Assembly: GCF_029893635.1 (NCBI RefSeq)
Contig: NZ_JARXYR010000002.1
Span: forward strand, 2,021,001-2,085,000
Direction: 5' to 3'
DNA: 64,000 nucleotides
Source: Variovorax sp. TBS-050B
GTDB taxonomy: Bacteria; Pseudomonadota; Gammaproteobacteria; Burkholderiales; Burkholderiaceae_C
Shown here: positions 56,017 to 64,000 of the stretch, piece by piece
How the letters are laid out: each line of letters opens with the position of its first letter
Numbering within the stretch: position 1 is the stretch's first letter
Made by a program: the position numbers and the translations under genes
Notes under the pieces: model-generated
Seen by the model: the letters and a program-made list of their open reading frames with translations, nothing else
Database searches by the model: none
Told to the model about the DNA's origin: nothing

Positions 56017-57945
56017 ATGGCAGATCACGGCGGTGGCAGTGCACCCCTGAACCCACGCACGCTGACCGACGCCGACTTCCGGCTGATGGTCGATACGGTC
56101 ACCGACTACGCCATCGCGATGCTGGACCCGGGCGGCGTCGTCGTCAGCTGGAACGACGGCGCCCGCATGCTCAACGGCTACGAGGCGCCCGAAGTGCTCG
56201 GGAAGCACTTCTCGCTGTTCTACCCGAGCGAGCTGCTCGACCAGCGCAAGCCCGAGCAGGAACTCGAGACCGCCCGCAAGGACGGCCGCGTCGAGCAGGA
56301 AGGCTGGCGCCTGCGCAAGGACGGCACGCGCTTCTGGGCCAGCATCGTGGTCACGCGCGTGGACGGACCGAACGGCGAGGTGCGCGGCTTCTCGATGATC
56401 TGCCGCGACCTCAGCGAGCGGCGCCGCCAGGACGAGGCGCTGCGCATGAGCGAGGAGCGCTTCCGGCTGCTGGTGGAGGGCGTGAAGGACTATGCGATCT
56501 TCATGCTCGATCCGGGCGGCCACGTGGTGAGCTGGAACCTCGGCGCGCAGAAGAACAAGGGCTACGAGGCCTCCGAGATCATCGGCCAGCACTTCTCGAA
56601 GTTCTATCCGCCCGAGATCGCCGCCATCGGCTGGCCCGAGCAGGAACTGCGCAACGCGCTGCGCGACGGCCGCTTCGAGGACGAGGGCTGGCGCATCCGC
56701 AAGGACGGCAGCCGCTTCTGGGCCAGCGTGGTGATCACCGCGCTGCACGATGCGAGCGGGCGCCACCGCGGCTTCGCCAAGGTCACGCGCGACCTGACCG
56801 AGCGGCGCCGCGTCACCGCGCTGGAGGACGAGGGGCGCCGCGTGACCAACTTCCTTGCCATGCTCGGGCACGAGCTGCGGAATCCGCTCGCGCCGATCTC
56901 GAACGCGCTCGAACTGCTCAAGCGCGAGAAGACCGAATCGGCCGTGGTGCTGCACACGCGCGACATCATCGGCCGGCAGCTGCGGCAGATGACGCGGCTC
57001 GTGGACGACCTGCTCGACGTGGGCCGCATCACCAGCGGCAAGATCCACCTCGAGAGCAAGCCGGTGCGCCTGCGCGACGCGATCGCGCAGGCCGCCGAGG
57101 CGGTGCGGCCGCTGATCGAGAGCAAGTCGCAGACCCTGCATCCGCCGGCGCCCGGGGACGACCCGTGGATCACGGGCGACAGCGCGCGCGTGGTCCAGGT
57201 CCTCAGCAACCTGATCCACAACGCGGCCAAGTTCACCCAGGCTGGCGGCAACATCCACGTCACCCTCTCGCAGACCGAGAGCGCGGCCGACGTCAGCGTG
57301 CGCGACGACGGGCCCGGCATCCACCCCAAGGACCTGCAGCGCATCTTCGACCTGTTCGTGCAGGGCGAGCAGGACATGGCGCGCTCGCAGGGCGGGCTCG
57401 GCCTGGGGCTGAGCCTGGTGCAGCAGCTGGTCACGCTGCATGGCGGCCGGGTCAGCGCGTTCAGCACCGGGCGCGTGGGCGAGGGCAGCGAGTTCGTGGT
57501 GCAGTTCCCGACCACGCAGGCGCCCGCCACCACGCTCGACGCCGAGCCCCGGCCGGCCGGCGAGCAGCGCGTGCTCGTGGTGGACGACAACAGGGATGCC
57601 GCCGAGACCATGGCGCTGCTGCTCGAGGCGCTGGGCTACAAGTCCAGCGTCGTGCACGACGGGCTGAGCGCGATCGCGGCGGTGCGCGCGCAGGATCCCG
57701 ACGTGGTGCTGCTGGACATCGGCCTGCCCGACCTCAACGGCCACGAGGTCGCGCGCCGGCTGCGCGCCGAGCTGATCAATCCGCCGCCGCTGATCGCCGT
57801 GACCGGCTACGGCCAGGCCAGCGACCGCGACACCAGCCTCGAAGCCGGGTTCACGGCCCACCTGACGAAGCCGGTGGACGTCGACAAGCTCACGGCGCTG
57901 CTCGAGCGGCTGCTCGAACCGACCGCGCGCTCGGGGCCGACCTAG
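56017..57945 (+). CDS. PAS-PAS hybrid histidine kinase/receiver
   Basis: The 642-residue soluble protein has two PAS domains in tandem, each with the repeated pattern DYAI...LDPGG...SWN (residues about 24-140 and 147-265). It then has a HisKA domain with His285 (LAMLGHELRNPLAPISNALE), an intact HATPase domain (NLIHNAAKF, DDGPGI, GGLGLGLSLVQQL) and a C-terminal receiver with Asp567 (DVVLLDIGLPDLNG). AGGAGGAAG lies upstream of the ATG. No output DNA-binding domain is present, so phosphate should pass to another regulator. It belongs to the signalling cluster that also holds two GGDEF proteins. It overlaps nadE by four bases, tail to tail. Confidence 0.9.
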   Translation: MADHGGGSAPLNPRTLTDADFRLMVDTVTDYAIAMLDPGGVVVSWNDGARMLNGYEAPEVLGKHFSLFYPSELLDQRKPEQELETARKDGRVEQEGWRLRKDGTRFWASIVVTRVDGPNGEVRGFSMICRDLSERRRQDEALRMSEERFRLLVEGVKDYAIFMLDPGGHVVSWNLGAQKNKGYEASEIIGQHFSKFYPPEIAAIGWPEQELRNALRDGRFEDEGWRIRKDGSRFWASVVITALHDASGRHRGFAKVTRDLTERRRVTALEDEGRRVTNFLAMLGHELRNPLAPISNALELLKREKTESAVVLHTRDIIGRQLRQMTRLVDDLLDVGRITSGKIHLESKPVRLRDAIAQAAEAVRPLIESKSQTLHPPAPGDDPWITGDSARVVQVLSNLIHNAAKFTQAGGNIHVTLSQTESAADVSVRDDGPGIHPKDLQRIFDLFVQGEQDMARSQGGLGLGLSLVQQLVTLHGGRVSAFSTGRVGEGSEFVVQFPTTQAPATTLDAEPRPAGEQRVLVVDDNRDAAETMALLLEALGYKSSVVHDGLSAIAAVRAQDPDVVLLDIGLPDLNGHEVARRLRAELINPPPLIAVTGYGQASDRDTSLEAGFTAHLTKPVDVDKLTALLERLLEPTARSGPT

Positions 57946-58784
57946 GCCGGCTCGACGGGCAGCGCGCGCTTGTGCGCGCTCTTGCGGTGCGTGGCAAGGA
58001 TGATCTCGCGCGCCGCGGCGGCGATGGGCTTGCCTTCGAGGAAGTCGTCGATCTGCGCGTAGCTCACGCCGAAGGCGTCCTCGTCGGGCTTCTGCGGCAC
58101 CAGCGATTCGAGGTCGGCCGTCGGCACCTTGAAGACCAGTTCGTCGGGCGCGCCGAGCTGCTGCCCGAGCGCGCGCACCCGGCGCTTGTTGAGGCCGGTG
58201 AGCGGCGTCACGTCGGCCGCGCCGTCGCCGAACTTGGTGAAGAAGCCCATCAGCGCCTCGGCCGCATGGTCGGTGCCGATGACGAGGCCGTCGTTCGCGC
58301 CGGCCACCGCGAACTGCGCGATCATGCGCTGGCGCGCCTTGATGTTGCCGAGCACGAAGTCCTCGTGCGCCGCGTCGCGGAAGCCGAGCTGGCCCGCCTT
58401 CAGCGCCGCGAGCATCGCGTCGGCGGCCGGGCGGATGTCGACCGTGAGCGTGCGGTCGGGCGCGATCACCGCGAGCGAACGCTGCGCCTCGGCCTCGTCC
58501 TTCTGCACGCCGTAGGGCAGCCGCATCGCGATGAAGCTCGCCTCATACCCTTCGGCGCGCAGCCGCTGCACCGCGCGCTGCGCGAGGCAGCCCGCGACCA
58601 GCGAATCGACGCCGCCGCTGATGCCCAGCACCAGCGACTTCAGCCCCGCGCCGCGCAGGTAGTCGGCCAGGAACGCGATGCGCCGCTCGACTTCGCGCGC
58701 GGCATCGAAGACCGGCGCCACCTGCAGCTTCTCGATGATCCCGCGCTGCACGGCGTCGACGGGAGCCAGTTGGTCATCGTTCAT
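57942..58784 (-). CDS. nadE: NH3-dependent NAD+ synthetase
   Basis: The 280-residue enzyme makes NAD+ from deamido-NAD with ammonia and ATP. The ATP-pyrophosphatase motif SGGVDS lies in VLGISGGVDSLVAGCLAQ near residue 55, followed by FIAMRLPYGVQKDEAEAQ, and ends in LATHRKSAHKRALP. The glutamine-hydrolysing domain of longer NadE proteins is absent, so it should use free ammonia, as the short form does. It is single, between the kinase gene and the phospholipase gene (22 bases from the latter). Confidence 0.94.
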   Translation of the reverse strand: MNDDQLAPVDAVQRGIIEKLQVAPVFDAAREVERRIAFLADYLRGAGLKSLVLGISGGVDSLVAGCLAQRAVQRLRAEGYEASFIAMRLPYGVQKDEAEAQRSLAVIAPDRTLTVDIRPAADAMLAALKAGQLGFRDAAHEDFVLGNIKARQRMIAQFAVAGANDGLVIGTDHAAEALMGFFTKFGDGAADVTPLTGLNKRRVRALGQQLGAPDELVFKVPTADLESLVPQKPDEDAFGVSYAQIDDFLEGKPIAAAAREIILATHRKSAHKRALPVEPA

Positions 58785-58806
58785 GATCGGGTCCTTTCCG
58801 GGCGGA

Positions 58807-59982
58807 TTAGAAGTCCACCAGGCTCAGGCCGATGCTCAGCACAGTGCGCTTGCGGTTGTAGTCCACCAGCGTATCGCCGTAGCCGTGGAAGAGCTGCGTG
58901 TGGAAGCGCAGGTTGCTCTTGGTCGGGTCGCCGATCGCCTTGAGCCATTCGAGCCGCACCGAACCGCGCCCGCTGTCGCGCAGGTTGTTGCGCACCGTGA
59001 GCGCCAGCGTGTTGTCGCGGTTGAAGTTCCAGCGGCCCGTGACCTCGGCGCGGCCGATGTAGCTCGAGATGTCGGGGTTGTCGTCCTTGGCGGCGTCTTC
59101 CGAGAGCCGCTGCCAGATGCGGCCGGTGATGCTGAAGCGGTCGTCGAGCTCCGCGCCGCCCATCAGGTAGACGCGGTTCCAGCTGCGCGACAGCGGCAGG
59201 CTCTGGCCGTTGGACTGGTGCACCAGCCCGACGCCGGCATAGCGCCAGCGCCAGCCGCCCGGCAGGCCGAAGTCGAGCGGATAGACGTAGATCAGCTCGG
59301 GCTCGTGGTCGGTGGTGCGGAACGGGCGCGAGATGTCGCCGTTGAAGAGCTGCCAGGTCGACTGCTGCGAATAGGCGAACCACAGCGAATCCTTCCTGAC
59401 CGGGTCGTTCTGCGTGAGCAGGCCCTGCGCGAGCTTGGTGCGCACCGACAGGCCGATGCGCATCTCGTTGGCCTGGTAGGCCACCGGCGTGGCGGTGTGG
59501 CCCTCGGACGGGGAGGTGGGCGTGTCGGGCTTGCTGCTGGCGGCCGAGGCCGACACGTTGAGCGGCCGGTAGCCGCGGAACACGAAGGTGCCGCAGTCGC
59601 TGCCGTTCTCGAGTTCCCAGAAGCGCGACAGCACCGAGTACTGGCGATCGCGGCAGCCCTCGCTGGTGGCGACCGAGACCACGCGGGTCGCGGGGATCGA
59701 TGCGTCCACCGGCGGCGCGGGCTGCGTGCTCGCCAGCACCGGCGGCGCCACCGGCACCGACACCGCGGGCAGCGTCTGCTGCTGGGCCCAGCGGTCGAAG
59801 CAGGCCAGCCGCGCCTCGTTGTTGTTGCCGAGCGCGGCGCACTGCTGCCAGGTCAGCTGCGCATCGGCGAGCGGGCTCGCGGGCTTGTCGACGGCCTGCG
59901 CGGCCGCCGGTGGCGCGAAGAAGCCGGCCAGCGGCAGCAGGGCGGCGGCGATGGCGGTGTATCGGGGGGTGATGGTGTTCAT
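58807..59982 (-). CDS. Outer-membrane phospholipase A (PldA-like)
   Basis: The 391-residue protein has a signal peptide (AAALLPLAGFFAPPAAAQA) and, after a 100-residue extension, an outer-membrane phospholipase A barrel. The extension contains a two-Cys motif (LTWQQCAALGNNNEARLAC). The barrel shows YSQQSTWQLFN and the catalytic stretch HQSNGQSLPLSRSWNR, with His and Ser at the expected spacing and a calcium-binding region DNPDISSYIG. It hydrolyses phospholipids in the outer leaflet when the membrane is disturbed. The ATG at 59982 (MNTITPRY) overlaps the stop of the upstream lipoprotein gene. Confidence 0.9.
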   Translation of the reverse strand: MNTITPRYTAIAAALLPLAGFFAPPAAAQAVDKPASPLADAQLTWQQCAALGNNNEARLACFDRWAQQQTLPAVSVPVAPPVLASTQPAPPVDASIPATRVVSVATSEGCRDRQYSVLSRFWELENGSDCGTFVFRGYRPLNVSASAASSKPDTPTSPSEGHTATPVAYQANEMRIGLSVRTKLAQGLLTQNDPVRKDSLWFAYSQQSTWQLFNGDISRPFRTTDHEPELIYVYPLDFGLPGGWRWRYAGVGLVHQSNGQSLPLSRSWNRVYLMGGAELDDRFSITGRIWQRLSEDAAKDDNPDISSYIGRAEVTGRWNFNRDNTLALTVRNNLRDSGRGSVRLEWLKAIGDPTKSNLRFHTQLFHGYGDTLVDYNRKRTVLSIGLSLVDF

Positions 59983-60412
59983 TTCTCTGCGGTCCGTTCC
60001 GTCTTCGTGAGCGTGAAGGAATGGGTGCTGTCGTCGGCCGCGTCGCGCCAGGTGCCGGTGAACGCGCGGCCGCACGCATCGACGCGCAAGGTGCCCGACC
60101 AGACGCCGCTGATGCTGCGGCCGTCGCGCGACTCGTCGAGCGCGAGCGTGCCTTCGTCGTCGACGTCGCCCGCGACCTGCGCGACCGAGGCGTCGGCGCG
60201 CGTGACGGTGCCGCGCACGCCGGCGTATTCGGGATGGCGGCCGAGCCGCACCGACACGACGCCCGGCTCGCCCTCGATGCGCGCCTGCCAGTCGCCGTAG
60301 AGCGCCTCGACCGGCAGCTCGCGCGCGTTCGCGGGGCAGCCGGGCGGCGGTCCGGGCGCGGCACAGCCCGCCGCGAGCGCGGCCGTGCCGAGGAGCAGCA
60401 GCAGCGCCGCCT

Positions 60413-60416
<4 letters not shown>
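59979..60416 (-). CDS. Small lipoprotein of unknown function
   Basis: The 145-residue protein has a lipobox near its start (LLLLLGTAALAAGC, with Cys about residue 18) and then a small beta-rich domain (WSGTLRVDACGRAFTGTW). No family is recognised. Its start at 60416 overlaps the helicase stop by four bases, and its stop overlaps the phospholipase start (ATGA), so the three genes are coupled. It is likely anchored to the outer membrane. Confidence 0.75.
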
Positions 60417-62521
<2,105 letters not shown>

Positions 62522-62617
62522 GGGGAGTGGGGACGGAAGGCCGCGAAGGCCACGACAGGCGCGAAAGCGGGCAATGATACGGGGACCGCTCCCGCGCGAG
62601 GCCCGCCAGAGTTCACG

Positions 62618-63661
62618 ATGCGGGACGCGGCGACAATCGCCCCCGTGCTGTCCATCCTTCTCGTTACTTTTCCTTTCTTTGCGCTCATCGCCGCCGGCTA
62701 CGGCGCAGGCCGCGCCCGCATCCTGCCGCTGGACGCGATCCCGGGCCTCAACACCTTCGTGCTGTACTTCGCGCTGCCGTGCATGCTGCTGCGCTTCGGC
62801 GCCGGCACGCCGATCGGGCAGCTGCTCGACGGCAGCGTGGCGCTGGTCTGGGGCCTGAGCGCGCTGGCGGTGGTGGCGGGCGTGGTGCTGTTCACGCGCA
62901 ATGCCCGCATCGGCTGGAACGACGCCGCCTTCGGCGCGCTGGTCGCGGCCTTTCCGAACACCGGCTTCATGGGCGTGCCGCTGCTGGTGGCGCTGCTCGG
63001 CGCGCAGGCGGCGGGGCCGATGATCATCACCATCGCCTTCGACCTGGTCGTGACCTCGTCGCTGTGCATCGCGCTGTCGCGCCTGGACGGCGCCGGCGCC
63101 GGGCACCAGGGTCCGCGGCAGGCGGCGCGCCAGGCGCTGCGCGGCGTGCTGGTCAATCCGATGCCGTGGTCGATCCTGCTCGGCGTGCTGCTGTCGGCCG
63201 CCCGCTGGCAGCTGCCGGGGCCGGTGGACCGCACGATCGCGATGCTGGCGGACGCGGCCTCGCCGGTCGCGCTCTTCACCATCGGCGCGGTGCTGGCGCG
63301 CTCGGCGCTGCTCGCGCGCGAGCACGGCGCGAGCGCGGCGGTGGCCGCGGCCATGGGCACGCGCGCGCGGCTGCCGGCGCGCGCGCCGCTGGCCGACGTG
63401 GCGCCGGTGGTGCTGGTGAAGCTGCTGGTGCATCCGCTGCTGGTGTGGGCGCTCGCGCAGGGCGCGGTCGCGCTCGGCCTGCCGCTGTCGGCCGAGGCGC
63501 TGGTGGTGGTCGTGCTCGTGGCGGCGCTGCCGAGTGCGAGCAACGTGTCGATGCTGGCCGAGCGCTTCGGCGCCGACAACGGCCGCATCGCGCGCATCAT
63601 CCTGTGGACCACGGTCGCGACCTTCTTCAGCTTTCCGCTCGCGGTCAAGCTGCTGCGCTGA
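62618..63661 (+). CDS. AEC-family auxin-efflux-carrier-like transporter
   Basis: The 347-residue membrane protein has ten predicted helices with the AEC signature FPNTGFMGVPLLVALLG in the first half and SNVSMLAERFG near the end. AEC transporters move organic acids such as malonate; the substrate here is not known. The ATG at 62618 is used; a GTG at 62645 is an alternative start that matches the first membrane segment better. It is divergent from the helicase gene with 96 bases between. Confidence 0.88.
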   Translation: MRDAATIAPVLSILLVTFPFFALIAAGYGAGRARILPLDAIPGLNTFVLYFALPCMLLRFGAGTPIGQLLDGSVALVWGLSALAVVAGVVLFTRNARIGWNDAAFGALVAAFPNTGFMGVPLLVALLGAQAAGPMIITIAFDLVVTSSLCIALSRLDGAGAGHQGPRQAARQALRGVLVNPMPWSILLGVLLSAARWQLPGPVDRTIAMLADAASPVALFTIGAVLARSALLAREHGASAAVAAAMGTRARLPARAPLADVAPVVLVKLLVHPLLVWALAQGAVALGLPLSAEALVVVVLVAALPSASNVSMLAERFGADNGRIARIILWTTVATFFSFPLAVKLLR

Positions 63662-63717
63662 GCCGCCGCGGACCGCACGGCCCGCACCACACCTGTTTCA
63701 GAAACTTTCCACGCCGG

Positions 63718-63736
63718 ATGCCAAGTCTTATGGCAT
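63718..63736. promoter_or_regulatory. Inverted repeat upstream of the last gene
   Basis: ATGCCA-AGTCTTA-TGGCAT (63718-63723 with 63731-63736) lies in an AT-rich patch of the gap after the AEC gene. It could be a regulator site or a weak hairpin; there is no T-run after it. Confidence 0.35.
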
Positions 63737-63823
63737 AGCCATTGTTATCACTTAGGATGAATACTTGTGTTTGCTAATGTCCTGCTAGAGTGTTTGCGGA
63801 TCAACGGATGAATGGGTAGCACG

Positions 63824-64000
63824 ATGGCAATACTTGTTCGCATCCTGGTGTGGCTCGCGTGGATCGCCGGTGCAGGCTGGCTGTGGCACGCCGGCGTGCT
63901 CGGCAACGGCACCTCGCTCGCGCTGGGCGCGCTGAGCCTGCTGGTGTTCGCCTGGCCGGCGAGCGTGGCGCGGCGGCGCGGCAGCGGCGAGCTGCGCTAC
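63824..64000 (+). CDS. N-terminal part of a small membrane protein (runs off the window)
   Basis: An ATG at 63824 opens a frame continuing to the window end, with two hydrophobic stretches (VRILVWLAWIAGAGWLWHAG and SLALGALSLLVFAWPASVA) separated by a short loop. Family is not recognised. An AT-rich patch upstream may hold its promoter. Confidence 0.5.
   Translation, partial: MAILVRILVWLAWIAGAGWLWHAGVLGNGTSLALGALSLLVFAWPASVARRRGSGELRY

Overview
The window is GC-rich chromosomal DNA from a betaproteobacterium, most likely Comamonadaceae and probably close to Variovorax. This rests on the gene order tRNA-Tyr/Gly/Thr-tuf-tRNA-Trp-secE-nusG-rplKAJL-rpoBC, the lengths and sequences of EF-Tu, RpoB (1374 aa) and RpoC (about 1409 aa), the lemA-rsmB-DUF4390-ntrYX block, and an HU protein with a Lys/Ala-rich tail. 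The genus is inferred, not proven.

Layout: (1) 1-3420, end of a threonine-aldolase-like gene, a LysE/RhtB exporter, trpD, trpC and ung. (2) 3518-17454, the translation/transcription block, with an L10 leader and an rplL-rpoB hairpin. rpoC carries an apparent single-base insertion near its 3' end that is best explained as a sequence error. (3) 17558-23466, a LemA-like protein, RsmB, a DUF4390 protein, an NtrY-like kinase, a short NtrX-like regulator and tRNA-Phe. (4) 23467-35471, a 12.0-kb genomic island inserted in the 3' end of tRNA-Phe. A 35-bp perfect direct repeat flanks it and a frameshifted tyrosine integrase lies next to the tRNA. Its cargo is a compact set of five large proteins in two converging operons: a GNAT-ABC ATPase fusion, a HerA-like ATPase and an unrecognised protein on the + strand, and a HEPN-PLD nuclease fusion and an Orc-like AAA ATPase on the - strand. 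(5) 35704-64000, chromosomal genes again: a DUF427 protein, an unrecognised protein with a possible PD-(D/E)XK motif, an SMP-30-like protein, the cioAB/DUF2474 bd-type oxidase, a copper-type P1B ATPase, an amidase with a Bug-type binding protein and a divergent LysR gene, HU, a second LysR gene, a cluster of signalling proteins (orphan DctP, GGDEF-EAL, GGDEF, hybrid kinase), nadE, a PldA-like phospholipase, a lipoprotein, a Rep/UvrD helicase and an AEC transporter.

The most interesting part is the island cargo. Its five proteins combine a modification-type enzyme (GNAT), three P-loop ATPases and a two-domain nuclease (HEPN plus PLD). No standard methyltransferase, helicase or PglZ of a known multi-gene defence system is present. 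I read it as a candidate uncharacterised phage-defence or DNA/RNA-modification system. That function is inference; the domains, gene overlaps and att sites are visible in the sequence.
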